NCBI GenBank assembly: GCA_944390485.1
Contig: CALXPQ010000001.1
Span: 372,001 to 436,000 of the forward strand
Source: Veillonellales bacterium
GTDB taxonomy: Bacteria; Bacillota; Negativicutes; Veillonellales; Dialisteraceae
Reading direction: 5' to 3'
DNA: 64,000 bases
The notes below the pieces were generated by a model. It saw only the letters and a program-made list of their open reading frames with translations, did not search any database and was not told the DNA's origin. Of the stretch, positions 51,334-59,741 are shown in pieces (positions within the stretch are counted from its first letter, which is position 1; the number at the start of each line of letters is the position of its first letter). The translations under genes and the position numbers were made by a program.

Positions 51334-51476
51334 ACAAAAAAAGCGGCCCGCGCCGCTTTCCTGGCTGTGCAGTCATTGAGGAGTATGACCCGCACCGCAG
51401 CGAAATTGATAATCAGGGAAAGAATCATCAATCAGGCCCAAAGGATGTCTCCTTTGCTATGGCATTTCCTCCATAT
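51334..51476 (-). ncRNA. Candidate small RNA between the DUF47 gene and folP
   Basis: A roughly 143-base transcript is predicted between a strong promoter (51483-51510) and an intrinsic terminator. It holds three hairpins: AAAGGA-GACA-TCCTTT (51440-51455), ATTGAT/ATCAAT (51405-51432), and a 10-bp stem GTGC(g)GGTCAT/ATGACTGCAC (51367-51395). The last has the loop ACTCCTCA, whose CTCCTC could pair with Shine-Dalgarno sequences. No tRNA, 6S, SRP or tmRNA signature was recognised. A 22-codon frame from TTG 51441 to 51373 with AAAGGAG upstream is an alternative reading, though that ribosome site is sealed in the first hairpin. Confidence 0.55.
51335..51359 (-). terminator. Terminator of the candidate small RNA
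   Basis: On the minus strand AAAGCGGC-GCGG-GCCGCTTT is followed by a total run of seven T's and GTGCC. The stem is a perfect 8 bp. Confidence 0.88.
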
Positions 51477-51482
51477 GATTTC

Positions 51483-51510
51483 ATTATACCTGTAAAACAG
51501 GCAAAGTCAA
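51483..51510 (-). promoter_or_regulatory. Promoter of the candidate small RNA
   Basis: On the minus strand TTGACT (51510-51505) and a perfect TATAAT (51488-51483) are 16 bases apart, one of the best sigma-70 matches in the window. No protein-coding gene of normal size lies between it and the terminator 125 bases downstream. Confidence 0.75.
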
Positions 51511-51554
51511 GAAACTGCCTTTCTTCATGGATAGAAAAAAAGCATCCATGCGCC

Positions 51555-52169
51555 TCATAAAAGTCCCTGCACCGTCTCTCCGTAGAGCGCCGCGCAGTCT
51601 GCCGCCGTGCGGAGCATCCATCGCATCCCCTCGTAGAGCGGCGCCTGCCGCAGCGCCTCCGGCAGACGGTCATCCGCTGCGGTCAGCGGACGAAGCGACG
51701 CGAGGAAACACTCCGCGCCGCGCGCTTCATAATTCCGGATGCGCTGCGCCCTCGCTTCCGCTTTCAGATAATCGTCCGACAGGGTCCGGCCGTACGCCGC
51801 CATCCGCGCCAGTTCATGCAGCGCATGCTGCACCAGCTCCGCCATCACGCGGAGCCCATCCGTCTCAGCGGGCCCGTACAGCGCGAAGCGCGCCGCCAGT
51901 TCTTCCGCTTCCCTCATCAGCGCCTCCGCCGCCAGCAGCAGCCGCCGCGCCGTCTCGATCTCCGGCCGCTCCCGGAATGCGCGGGCCATCTTTTCATACA
52001 GCGCCGGGCAGGCCGCCTGCGTCCGCGAAGCCAGCTCGCGGATCTGCACCCATCCCCCGCCGGCCGCCGCTTCTCCCTCCGTCACCTGCCGCAGGATCCG
52101 GCCCGCTTCCTCCGCGCGCCGCGCCTGTTCTTCAAAGGCTTCCAGAAATCTGATTTCTTTCCCGTTCAT
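51555..52169 (-). CDS. DUF47 (PhoU-like) family protein
   Basis: A 204-residue, almost wholly helical protein. The start FLEAFEEQARRAEEAGRILRQV and later EIETARRLLLAAEALMREAEELAARFALYG match the PhoU-like helical bundle of the DUF47 group, often called putative phosphate transport regulators. DUF47 genes usually neighbour a PiT phosphate transporter, but none is adjacent here, so the target is unknown. Metal-binding E/DxxxD motifs are not obvious. The ATG at 52169 has GGAGG upstream. It is monocistronic, behind an extended -10. Confidence 0.6.
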   Translation of the reverse strand: MNGKEIRFLEAFEEQARRAEEAGRILRQVTEGEAAAGGGWVQIRELASRTQAACPALYEKMARAFRERPEIETARRLLLAAEALMREAEELAARFALYGPAETDGLRVMAELVQHALHELARMAAYGRTLSDDYLKAEARAQRIRNYEARGAECFLASLRPLTAADDRLPEALRQAPLYEGMRWMLRTAADCAALYGETVQGLL

Positions 52170-52208
52170 GCAACCTCCATCCGTGCAGTCCTCTGCACTG
52201 CCGTCTGT

Positions 52209-52217
52209 ATTGTATCA
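52209..52217 (-). promoter_or_regulatory. Extended -10 promoter of the DUF47 gene
   Basis: TGATACAAT on the minus strand lies about 40 bases before the start codon. No good -35 is seen. Confidence 0.45.
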
Positions 52218-52270
52218 CAGGCCGTCAGCCCAAAAGAAAAACTCACAGCACAGCCGGGAGCTCTCTTCCC

Positions 52271-52738
52271 TCAGGATAATTTTTTGAACAGGCTCACCAT
52301 TTCCAGCGCGTCCATGGCGCACTCGAAGCCTTTGTTCCCCGCCTTGAGGCCGGCGCGGTTCAGCGCCTGCTCCACCGTATCCGTGGTGAGCACGCCGTAA
52401 AGCACGGGGATCCCCGCCGCAAGCGACACCTGCGCGATGCCCTTCGTCACTTCTGTCGCGACGTGTTCATAGTGATCCGTCTCGCCGCGGATGACTGCGC
52501 CCAGACAGATCAGCGCGTCATACCGGCCGGACTCGGCCATTTTCTTCGCTGCGGAAGGGATCTCGAATGCGCCGGGCACCCAGGCCAGGTCCACCGTATC
52601 GAGATCGACGCCGTGCCGGGCCAGCGCGTCCGCCGCGCCGTCGATCAGCTTCGACACGATCACTTCATTGAAACGGGAAGCCAGGATCCCCACACGGATC
52701 TGGCTGTCATCGAAAGTACCGGAAATAATGCGCATCAT
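52271..52738 (-). CDS. ribH: 6,7-dimethyl-8-ribityllumazine synthase
   Basis: A 155-residue enzyme condensing the ribityl pyrimidine with dihydroxybutanone phosphate; it commonly forms 60-mer capsids. The start [22 protein letters not shown] (about 11-32), [16 protein letters not shown] (about 54-69), [20 protein letters not shown] (about 76-95) with the catalytic His, and [16 protein letters not shown] near 115 are all standard. The start overlaps ribBA by ATGA. It is the last gene of the rib operon. Confidence 0.97.
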   Translation of the reverse strand: MMRIISGTFDDSQIRVGILASRFNEVIVSKLIDGAADALARHGVDLDTVDLAWVPGAFEIPSAAKKMAESGRYDALICLGAVIRGETDHYEHVATEVTKGIAQVSLAAGIPVLYGVLTTDTVEQALNRAGLKAGNKGFECAMDALEMVSLFKKLS

Positions 52739-53952
52739 TCATCCTCCTTGTCAAACTGCAGCAGATGGCCCATCTTTTTCTGTTTCGTCTTCAGATAAAA
52801 TTCATCTTCCTTGCCGGCTTCCATCTGGATCGGCACGCGCTCCGTGATATGGATGCCGTAATCGGACACCTCTTCGATCTTCTCGGGATTGTTTGTGAGC
52901 AGCCGGATCGTGTCGGCACCGAGGTCGCGGAGCATCTGCGCCCCTACCATGTACTCGCGGAGATCCGCCGCGAAGCCCAGCTTCAGATTCGCTTCGACCG
53001 TGTCGTAGCCCTGATCCTGCAGCGCATAGGCGCGGATCTTATTGATGAGGCCGATGCCCCGCCCTTCCTGCCGGAGATAGATCATGACCCCGCGCCCTTC
53101 CGCCGCGATGCGCTTCATGGCCGCGTCGAACTGCTGGCCGCAGTCGCACCGGAGCGAGCCGAAGCAGTCGCCGGTGAGGCATTCCGAATGGACCCGGCAG
53201 AGCACGGGGCGGCCGTCCGCCACGTCGCCCATAACGAGCGCCACATGATGCTCCCCGTTCAGGCGATTGATGTAGCCCACGATGCGGAACTCGCCGTAGC
53301 GGGTGGGCATGCGCGCCTCCGCCACGCGCTCCACCAGTTTCTCGTGCTTCTTGCGATACTGGATGAGGTCCTGGATATTGCCGATCTTCATGCCCCTCTC
53401 CCGGGCGATGCGGAACAGGTCGTCGCGGCGCGCCATGGTGCCGTCCGGATTCATGATCTCGCAGCAGAGCCCCGCCGGCTTGAGGCCGGCCATCCGCGCC
53501 AGATCGACCGTCGCTTCCGTATGGCCGGCGCGTTCCAGCACGCCCCACTTTCTCGCGCGGAGCGGGAACAAATGGCCCGGGCGGCGGAAGTTTTCCGGCT
53601 TCGCTCCGTCTTCCACTGCCTTGAGCGCCGTCACCGAGCGGTCATACGCCGAGACGCCCGTACCGGTCCCGACGTAATCGATGGATTCCAAGAAGGCCGT
53701 CTGATGATTGTCCGTATTCCGGCGGATCATCGGGCCGAGGAACAGTTTGTCCGCCAGCTCGCCCGCCATGGGCATGCAGATGACGCCCTTCGCTTCCGAT
53801 GCCATCCGATTGACGTTTTCCGGCGTAGCAAATTCCGCGGCGCAGATGTAGTCCCCTTCATTCTCCCGGTTCTCCGCGTCCTGCATGATGACGCAGTGCC
53901 CTTTCCGGATCTCTTCGACGATTGTTTCGATGGAATCAAATTTATACTCCAT
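52735..53952 (-). CDS. ribBA: Bifunctional DHBP synthase / GTP cyclohydrolase II
   Basis: A 405-residue fusion supplying both riboflavin precursors. The RibB half (1-200) has [16 protein letters not shown] (about 25-40), the acidic metal loop, and [14 protein letters not shown] with the catalytic His. The RibA half (about 205-405) has the zinc site [18 protein letters not shown] (three Cys, about 254-271) and [21 protein letters not shown]. Length is typical of Firmicute RibBA (about 400). The ATG at 53952 overlaps the ribE end by 11 bases. Confidence 0.97.
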   Translation of the reverse strand: MEYKFDSIETIVEEIRKGHCVIMQDAENRENEGDYICAAEFATPENVNRMASEAKGVICMPMAGELADKLFLGPMIRRNTDNHQTAFLESIDYVGTGTGVSAYDRSVTALKAVEDGAKPENFRRPGHLFPLRARKWGVLERAGHTEATVDLARMAGLKPAGLCCEIMNPDGTMARRDDLFRIARERGMKIGNIQDLIQYRKKHEKLVERVAEARMPTRYGEFRIVGYINRLNGEHHVALVMGDVADGRPVLCRVHSECLTGDCFGSLRCDCGQQFDAAMKRIAAEGRGVMIYLRQEGRGIGLINKIRAYALQDQGYDTVEANLKLGFAADLREYMVGAQMLRDLGADTIRLLTNNPEKIEEVSDYGIHITERVPIQMEAGKEDEFYLKTKQKKMGHLLQFDKEDE

Positions 53953-54598
53953 AATGACCTCCTGTCACATGATAGGAACGCAGCGCGTCCATTGTCAGCC
54001 CTGTATGCTTCGGAGCCTGCATGAGCTGCTCCACATATTTGCCCAGTATATCACACTCGATGTTGACGGGATCGCCCGGCCGTTTTTCCAGGAGCGCCGT
54101 CTTCAGCCCCGTGTGCGGGATGATGGAGACAGAAAATCCCCGGCTGTCCCGCGCGGTCACCGTCAGGCTGACGCCGTCTACGGCGACGGAGCCCTTCTCG
54201 AGGAGATATTTCATCTTTTCCGGCAGGAACGCGATGCGCAGATTTACCGCGATGTCGTCCCGGGTCACCGACTCCAGCTTCCCCGTGCCGTCGATATGCC
54301 CGGACACGATGTGCCCGCCGAGCCGGTCCCCTGCGCGGAGCGCCCGCTCCAGATTCACCGGAACGCCCGGCCGGAGGAGGGAAAAGGCAGTGCGCGCCAT
54401 CGTCTCCGGCGTGGCGTCGGCCGCAAACGCATCGTCCCACAGCCGCGTCACGGTGAGGCAGGCGCCGTTCACGGCGATGCTGTCCCCCTCCCGGGTCCCT
54501 TCGAGCACGGTCCGGCAGGCGATGACGAGCTCCGCGCTCCGGCTGGTCCGCCCGATCCGGCGGATAGTGCCGACTTCTTCAACGATTCCCGTGAACAT
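53942..54598 (-). CDS. ribE: Riboflavin synthase (alpha subunit)
   Basis: A 218-residue enzyme dismutating two lumazine molecules to riboflavin and the pyrimidine. Two lumazine-binding barrels in tandem are seen: [16 protein letters not shown] start with [14 protein letters not shown] (about 40-55) and [16 protein letters not shown] (about 133-148), and [13 protein letters not shown] joins them. Length is normal. The start MFTGIVEE at 54598 overlaps ribD by 20 bases and has AGGGAGG upstream. Confidence 0.96.
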   Translation of the reverse strand: MFTGIVEEVGTIRRIGRTSRSAELVIACRTVLEGTREGDSIAVNGACLTVTRLWDDAFAADATPETMARTAFSLLRPGVPVNLERALRAGDRLGGHIVSGHIDGTGKLESVTRDDIAVNLRIAFLPEKMKYLLEKGSVAVDGVSLTVTARDSRGFSVSIIPHTGLKTALLEKRPGDPVNIECDILGKYVEQLMQAPKHTGLTMDALRSYHVTGGHYGV

Positions 54599-55700
54599 GC
54601 GCTGCCTCCCTGTCGATATATCCTGTGATTTTCCAATCGCATCCGCTCGGCTCGCAGGCCACATCTTTCAGCCTGACCGCATCCGGCAGATGCGCCGCGC
54701 CGAATCCGCCCAGCGGCGACGGCGCGTGTCCGCCTCCGATGAGGATCGGCGCCGCATAGAAGCAGACCTTGTCGATGATGCCCGCTTCCAGCGCCGCCGC
54801 GGCCAGCGTCGAACCGCCTTCGAGCAGGATCCCGTCGATGCCGCTCATCGCCAGACAGGTCATGGCCAGATTCAGGTCCACTTCCCCGTGCAGGCCGTCG
54901 GCCACGATGAGGTCCGCGCCGAGCGCCTGTACCTGCTGTTTCTTTTCCTCCGGCGCCTGCGAAGTCGTGAGGAGGATCGTATGCCCCGGTTCATGGAGCA
55001 CCCGGGCCGTCAGCGGGATGCGGAGCTGGCTGTCTGCGATGATGCGCACGGGGTCCTCGGCGCCTTCGATCCGCGCCGTGAGTCTCGGGTCGTCAGCCAG
55101 GACGGTGCCGATGCCGGTCATGATGCCTGCGTACTGCGCCCGCAGGCGGTGCGCCTCCTCCCGAGAGGTCTCCGACGAAATCCACTGGGAGTCGCCGGTA
55201 TAGCAGGCGGTCTTGCCGTCCAGAGACATGGCCGCTTTGTACAGGACGAAGGGCTTCTTCTCCGTCACAAATTTCAGAAACACTTCATTCAGCCGCCGGC
55301 ATTCTTCCTCCATCACGCCCACCGTGACGGGAATGCCCGCCGCGCGGAGCTTCTCGATGCCCCGCCCGGCCACGAGCGGATTCGGATCCACCATGGAGGT
55401 CACGACCCGGGCCACTTTCTTTCGGATGATGAGGTCCGCACAGGGCGGCGTCTTGCCGTAATGCGAACAGGGCTCGAGCGTCACATAGAGCGTCGCGCCC
55501 GCAGGATCTTCCCGGCAGCTGGCAAAGGCGTTCACTTCCGCGTGCGGCCCGCCGTATTGCTGGTGCCAGCCTTCGCCGATGATCGTCCCGTGCTTCACGA
55601 GCACGGCCCCTACCATCGGATTCGGACGGGTATGGCCGATCCCCCGCCGCGCCAGCTCCAGCGCCAGCTTCATATATCCGCGGTCTTCAGCAGAAAACAA
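54579..55700 (-). CDS. ribD: Bifunctional pyrimidine deaminase / reductase
   Basis: A 373-residue enzyme doing the second and third steps of riboflavin synthesis. The N-terminal cytidine-deaminase-like domain (1-145) has the zinc motif HAEVNAFA (about 50-57) and LEPCSHYGKTPPCADLI. The C-terminal reductase (about 150-360) has KAAMSLDGKTACYTGDSQWIS and LLEGGSTLAAAALEAG binding NADPH. The start is TTG at 55700 with AAGGAGG seven bases upstream. This ribosome site lies inside the expression-platform hairpin of the FMN riboswitch, and the start codon lies in its U-tract. Confidence 0.96.
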   Translation of the reverse strand: MFSAEDRGYMKLALELARRGIGHTRPNPMVGAVLVKHGTIIGEGWHQQYGGPHAEVNAFASCREDPAGATLYVTLEPCSHYGKTPPCADLIIRKKVARVVTSMVDPNPLVAGRGIEKLRAAGIPVTVGVMEEECRRLNEVFLKFVTEKKPFVLYKAAMSLDGKTACYTGDSQWISSETSREEAHRLRAQYAGIMTGIGTVLADDPRLTARIEGAEDPVRIIADSQLRIPLTARVLHEPGHTILLTTSQAPEEKKQQVQALGADLIVADGLHGEVDLNLAMTCLAMSGIDGILLEGGSTLAAAALEAGIIDKVCFYAAPILIGGGHAPSPLGGFGAAHLPDAVRLKDVACEPSGCDWKITGYIDREAAHVHGNR

Positions 55701-55728
55701 AAAGCCACCTCCTTTTTCAGGACGCGGC
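55698..55728 (-). promoter_or_regulatory. Expression platform of the FMN riboswitch (SD-sequestering, terminator-like hairpin)
   Basis: On the minus strand GCCGCGTCCT-GAAAA-AGGAGGTGGC forms a 10-position stem with one mismatch and is followed by TTTTTG. The AGGAGG is the ribD ribosome site and the U-run contains the TTG start codon. It could block translation, end transcription, or both. Confidence 0.7.
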
Positions 55729-55748
55729 TTGCGAAAGCAGAACAGCTC

Positions 55749-55889
55749 TCTTCTTTCATCCAGACTATGGGAGAGGATTTCCTCTTCCGTACTGTCGGCT
55801 CCGGGATCGCACCGGATCTGCCATGCGGCTCGTGGGCTCGGAGCACCGCTCCATTACCACCGGTCAGGAATTTCACCTTGCCCTGAAGA
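55749..55889 (-). promoter_or_regulatory. FMN riboswitch (RFN element)
   Basis: The conserved blocks read in order on the minus strand: TCTTCAGGGCAAGGTGAAATT, CCTGACCGGTGGTAA, GAGCCCACGAGCC, GATCCGGTGCGATCCCGG, CCGACAGTA and AGTCTGGATGAAAGAAGA. FMN binding should repress ribD-ribE-ribBA-ribH. The first and last blocks close the P1 stem (TCTTC/GAAGA). Confidence 0.97.
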
Positions 55890-55907
55890 GATATTTCATT
55901 GATTGTC

Positions 55908-55936
55908 ATTATACACAGAGCGCCGGGGAAATTCAA
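55908..55936 (-). promoter_or_regulatory. rib operon promoter
   Basis: On the minus strand TTGAAT (55936-55931) and TATAAT (55913-55908) are exactly 17 bases apart, with TG two bases before the -10. The start is near 55901, about 12 bases before the riboswitch. Confidence 0.8.
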
Positions 55937-55958
55937 TCCATCTGACGGAGCCGGCGCT
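55919..55958. repeat. Inverted repeat flanking the rib -35 box
   Basis: AGCGCCGG (55919-55926) and CCGGCGCT (55951-55958) are perfect 8-base arms surrounding the -35 element and touching the tmk stop codon. No U-tract follows, so it is either a weak tmk terminator or an operator. Confidence 0.4.
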
Positions 55959-56632
55959 CAATTTCCCATCAGGACCGGCTGCAGGGAGGCCCGCACCTGC
56001 TCCGCGATGCGCTCCGGTGCCAGGAGCTGGCCGCCCTCGGTGCAGGACACGCGCTGCCAGCCGCAGCGGTCGGCCAGCATCTGGTAAGCGTCATGGCACC
56101 GGCGCAGGTACTCCACATGCTGCTCATGGATGTCCATGGAACCGCCGGCTTCCGCCCGCCGGCGCACCAGCACTTCCGATACGGCCAGCGGCATATCGAG
56201 CAAAATGACCGTATCGGGCCGCGGCAGGCCCAGTTTCCCATACTCTGTGTCCTCCAGCCACTGCAGGAACTGCTCCCGTTCCTCCCGGCCGTCCATCTTC
56301 GTCATCTGGTGGACCATATTGCTCGTGGTGTACCGGTCTGCAATGACGATGCCGCCGGCTTCATAAAATAGTTTCCACTTCTTCCGGAAAGAAGCGAACC
56401 GGTCCAGCGCAAAAAACAGAGAGGCCGCGTAGGGATTGACGTCGGCGGGATCGCTACCGAATTCCCCGTTCAGATACATCCTCACCAGTGCGGAGGACTC
56501 GCTCTCATAATCCGGAAAGGAAATATGGAGCACCTCCCGCCCCTCCGCGCGGAGCGCCTGCTCCAGGAGCGAAGACTGCGTGGCTTTCCCGCTACCGTCG
56601 ATGCCTTCCAGTACGATCAGAGTTCCCTTCAT
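55958..56632 (-). CDS. tmk: Thymidylate kinase
   Basis: A 224-residue kinase making dTDP from dTMP. The P-loop is VLEGIDGSGKATQSSLL (about 7-23), with GKAT instead of the more common GKTT. DRYTTSNMVHQM (about 98-109) is the DRY/H substrate motif and the LID region holds RRRAEAGGS. The protein aligns with the group of TMP kinases whose P-loop reads GSGKAT. The ATG at 56632 is preceded by AAAGGATGGGAAAC. Directly upstream is the pth terminator, so tmk must use readthrough or a promoter near that hairpin. Confidence 0.93.
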   Translation of the reverse strand: MKGTLIVLEGIDGSGKATQSSLLEQALRAEGREVLHISFPDYESESSALVRMYLNGEFGSDPADVNPYAASLFFALDRFASFRKKWKLFYEAGGIVIADRYTTSNMVHQMTKMDGREEREQFLQWLEDTEYGKLGLPRPDTVILLDMPLAVSEVLVRRRAEAGGSMDIHEQHVEYLRRCHDAYQMLADRCGWQRVSCTEGGQLLAPERIAEQVRASLQPVLMGN

Positions 56633-56657
56633 GCGTTTCCCATCCTTTGCTGTGATG

Positions 56658-56688
56658 CAAAAAAGGAGGCCATCTGCCGGCCTCCTTC
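56658..56688 (-). terminator. Intrinsic terminator of glmU-prs-pth
   Basis: On the minus strand AAGGAGGCC-GGCAGAT-GGCCTCCTT is followed by four more T's (six in total), just after the pth stop codon. Confidence 0.92.
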
Positions 56689-56690
56689 CA

Positions 56691-57278
56691 TCATTGTTCT
56701 TTTTTTGCGTGCTGTTTTTTCGGATTGAACTGGTTCATGGCCTTGTCCACACCGATCCGGAGCGCCCCTTCGATCGAATCGGCCGTATACCGCTTCGCCG
56801 CTTCGATGGCCGCGATCTCCTCGCCGTACGGCCGGCCCAGCACGTGCTGCACGACCGTATGGCCGTCCCGGGGATGGCCTACGCCGATGCGGAAGCGGTT
56901 GAATTCTTCCGTCCCCAAGTGCGCGATGAGCGATTTCAGACCGTTGTGCCCGCCGGACGCGCCCTTTTTGCGGATGCGGGTCTTTCCCGGAGGCAGGTCC
57001 AAGTCATCGCAGACGACGTAGATATCATCCGGGCCGACTTTGTAGTACCGCGCGATCGCCCCCACGGCTTCGCCACTGTTGTTCATATAGGTAAGCGGCT
57101 TCACGAGCAGGATCTTCTCGCCCTCCCGCACGCAGGAGGCGATGTCCGCTTTCATATCCTCTTTCCACAGGGAGACGCCCCAGCGGGACGCCAGCTCATC
57201 GATGACGTCAAATCCCATGTTGTGCCGCGTGTGAGCATACTCAGCGCCGGGATTGCCCAGTCCCACGATCAGTTTCAT
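56691..57278 (-). CDS. pth: Peptidyl-tRNA hydrolase
   Basis: A 195-residue enzyme freeing tRNA from drop-off peptidyl-tRNA. The start KLIVGLGNPGAEYAHTRHNMGF (about 2-23) includes the catalytic His and the Asn of the family, and KPLTYMNNSGEAV (about 60-72) plus GASGGHNGLKSLIAHLGTEEFNRFRIG (about 110-136) follow. A Lys-rich tail (KKQHAKKEQ) adds a few residues. It is 11 bases after prs and ends in a strong terminator. Confidence 0.96.
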   Translation of the reverse strand: MKLIVGLGNPGAEYAHTRHNMGFDVIDELASRWGVSLWKEDMKADIASCVREGEKILLVKPLTYMNNSGEAVGAIARYYKVGPDDIYVVCDDLDLPPGKTRIRKKGASGGHNGLKSLIAHLGTEEFNRFRIGVGHPRDGHTVVQHVLGRPYGEEIAAIEAAKRYTADSIEGALRIGVDKAMNQFNPKKQHAKKEQ

Positions 57279-57289
57279 GGCTGTTCGTC

Positions 57290-58249
57290 TTATTCCTTGT
57301 CGTCAAACAGCTGGCTTACGGAGACTTCGTGGAAAATGCGCATGATCGCTTCTCCGAGAAGCGGAGCCACGGACAGGACGGTCAGCTTCGGCTGCATCTT
57401 TTCCGGCGGAATGGGCAGGGAGTTCGTCACGATCAGTTCTTTGATATTGGAATTGCGGATGCGTTCCGTCGCCGGGTCCGTCAGCACCGGATGGCAGACT
57501 GCCGCATAGACGGATTTCGCCCCGGCTTCCGCCAGTGCCTTGGCGCCTTCGCAGAGAGAGCCTGCGGTGTCGACCATATCGTCGACGATGACGCAGTTCC
57601 GGCCTTCCACCGTGCCGATGATGTTCATGACTTTCGCCACGCCCGGTTCCGGACGGCGCTTTTCAATGATGGCGATCGGAGCGCCCACGCGGTCCGCCAG
57701 CTCTCTGGCGCGGGTCACGCCGCCCAGATCCGGCGATACGATGGTCAGATCGTCCAGATGCTTGCTGCGCACATAGTTCGCGAGCAGGGAAGCCGACATG
57801 AGATGGTCCACCGGCACATCGAAGAAGCCCTGGATCTGTCCGGCATGGAGATCCATGGTGACGACGCGGGTCACGCCGGCCTTGGACATGAGGTCCGCCA
57901 CGAGCTTCGACGTGATCGGCTCTCTGCCGCGGGTCTTGCGGTCCTGGCGGGCATAGCCGTAATACGGCACCACAACGGTGATGTGGCGGGCAGAAGCTCT
58001 CTTTAGGGCATCGACCATGATGAGCATTTCCATCAGGTTGTCATTGACGGGAGCCCCGGTTGGCTGAATCACGAAGACATCCTTGCCGCGGACGCTTTCA
58101 TTGATCATGACCTGGATCTCGCCGTTGTTGAACCGTCCGCACATGGCTTTCCCCAGCGGAATGCCGATGTAATCGCAGATTTCCTTTGCCAGTACGGGAT
58201 GTGCCGTACCGCTAAAAATCTTCAGTTTGGATTCGTCTTCCATCTTCAT
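57290..58249 (-). CDS. prs: Ribose-phosphate pyrophosphokinase
   Basis: A 319-residue enzyme making PRPP from ribose 5-phosphate and [24 protein letters not shown] (about 8-28) starts the first domain, [10 protein letters not shown] (about 97-106) binds [21 protein letters not shown] is the metal-binding signature, and [13 protein letters not shown] (about 219-231) is the PRPP loop. I chose the ATG at 58249 with GGGAG nine bases upstream. It sits between glmU and pth, as in many Firmicutes, and would feed xpt. Confidence 0.96.
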   Translation of the reverse strand: MKMEDESKLKIFSGTAHPVLAKEICDYIGIPLGKAMCGRFNNGEIQVMINESVRGKDVFVIQPTGAPVNDNLMEMLIMVDALKRASARHITVVVPYYGYARQDRKTRGREPITSKLVADLMSKAGVTRVVTMDLHAGQIQGFFDVPVDHLMSASLLANYVRSKHLDDLTIVSPDLGGVTRARELADRVGAPIAIIEKRRPEPGVAKVMNIIGTVEGRNCVIVDDMVDTAGSLCEGAKALAEAGAKSVYAAVCHPVLTDPATERIRNSNIKELIVTNSLPIPPEKMQPKLTVLSVAPLLGEAIMRIFHEVSVSQLFDDKE

Positions 58250-58311
58250 TTTGCCTGTCTCCCTCTTCAAAAATGAACAATGAAAATGCACAATATAATT
58301 ATTTTACCACA

Positions 58312-59688
58312 TCAATCCTTATATGTATCGTCCTTCACCCAATTTTCGATATTTTTCTGCCGGGCACGGGCGACGGACAGTGCTTCTGCGGGCACATCCT
58401 TCGTGATCGTCGAACCGGCTGCCGTGAAGGCGCGCTTCCCGATGTGCACCGGCGCCACGAGGTTCGTATTGCAGCCGATGAAGGCATGATCCTCCACGAC
58501 GGTGCGGTATTTCTTCTTCCCGTCGAAGTTGACCGTCACGGTGCCGCAGCCGAAATTGACTTTCTCTCCCACGTCCGCATCCCCGCAGTAGATCAGATGC
58601 GGGAGCTTCGTGCCGTCCCCGATATCGGAATTTTTCACTTCCACGAAATTGCCCACTTTTATGTGGTCGTGCATGACCGTTCCCGGGCGCAGATGAACGA
58701 ACGGCCCCATCTCGTTGTGGCTGCCGATCGTGCAGTCATGCGCATAGACGCGGTTCAGGTGGTTGTCGTCTCCGCAGACCACATTATCCAGTTCCGTATC
58801 CGGTCCGATGCGGCATCCACATCCCACCGACGTGCGGCCTTCCAGGATCGTTCCGGGATAGATGACGGTATCCTGCCCAACCGTAACGTCCTGCTGGATA
58901 TAGACGCGCTCCGGATCGATGATGGACACGCCGCTCAGCATGAGTTCTTCCGCCTTTCTCAGGCGCAGCACCCGGTCCGCCGCCGCCAGCTGGACGCGGG
59001 AATTGACGCCCATGGTCTCCTCCGCGTCTTCCGCTGCCACCGGAACGACGATAAGTCCATCCTGAATCATGAGGCCGAATACGTCCGTCAGATAATATTC
59101 TCCCTGCGCGTTGTTGCAGCCGATTTTCGGGAGCGCTTCCAGAAGCGACCGAATATCGAAGCAGTACGTCCCCGTATTGATCTCCCGGACCGCGAGCTGC
59201 TCCGGCGTCCCGTCTTTCTGCTCCACGATGCAGGTCATGTGCCCTTCGCAGTCGCGGATGACCCGGCCGTAGCCGAAAGGATCCTCCATGACCGCCGTGA
59301 GCACGGCGGCCGCCGCGTGATTTTCCTCGCAGGCTTCGATCAGCCGGCGGATCGTCCCGCTCCGCAGAAGGGGCGTATCGCCGCAGATGACGAGCACATA
59401 GCCGTCCTTCCCTTCCAGTACCGGCGCGGCCTGCATCAGGGCATGGCCGGTGCCGAGCTGCTCCTTCTGTTCCGCGAAAGCCGTCTGATCCCCGACGGCT
59501 TCCCGCACCATATCTCCTTTATATCCGGTGATGGTCACGCAGGACGTGCAGCCCGCTTCCTTCACCACGCGGATGACCTGCTCAATCATGGGCACGCCGT
59601 TCACTTTATGCAGCACTTTCGGAATCTCGGACTTCATCCTCGTCCCCATGCCGGCTGCCAGAATCACCGCCGTGATTTCTTTTTCCAT
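58312..59688 (-). CDS. glmU: Bifunctional GlcN-1-P acetyltransferase / UDP-GlcNAc pyrophosphorylase
   Basis: A 458-residue enzyme supplying UDP-GlcNAc for peptidoglycan and lipid A. The N-terminal uridyltransferase (1-230) has ILAAGMGTRMKSEIPKVLHKVNG (about 9-31), GHALMQA and VICGDTPLL. The C-terminal left-handed beta-helix (about 250-458) has repeated hexapeptides and FVEVKNSDIGDGTKLPHLIYCGDADVG. The ATG at 59688 has GGGGGGAGACAG upstream and lies behind a long structured leader. It connects directly to MurA and LpxD, both UDP-GlcNAc users in this window. Confidence 0.96.
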   Translation of the reverse strand: MEKEITAVILAAGMGTRMKSEIPKVLHKVNGVPMIEQVIRVVKEAGCTSCVTITGYKGDMVREAVGDQTAFAEQKEQLGTGHALMQAAPVLEGKDGYVLVICGDTPLLRSGTIRRLIEACEENHAAAAVLTAVMEDPFGYGRVIRDCEGHMTCIVEQKDGTPEQLAVREINTGTYCFDIRSLLEALPKIGCNNAQGEYYLTDVFGLMIQDGLIVVPVAAEDAEETMGVNSRVQLAAADRVLRLRKAEELMLSGVSIIDPERVYIQQDVTVGQDTVIYPGTILEGRTSVGCGCRIGPDTELDNVVCGDDNHLNRVYAHDCTIGSHNEMGPFVHLRPGTVMHDHIKVGNFVEVKNSDIGDGTKLPHLIYCGDADVGEKVNFGCGTVTVNFDGKKKYRTVVEDHAFIGCNTNLVAPVHIGKRAFTAAGSTITKDVPAEALSVARARQKNIENWVKDDTYKD

Positions 59689-59741
59689 TCTGTCTCCCCC
59701 CAATACTATCCGCTGAAAATCAGCATGTCTGTTATTGCAGC

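Noticed and set aside
51373-51441. A 22-codon frame starting TTG within the candidate small RNA
   Set aside because: Its AAAGGAG lies inside a perfect hairpin and the peptide is unremarkable. It is not excluded, but the RNA structures are the stronger signal.
51334-51476. Identification of the small RNA as 6S, SRP or tmRNA
   Set aside because: It lacks the long bubble-bearing rod of 6S, the conserved SRP tip and the tRNA-like ends of tmRNA.
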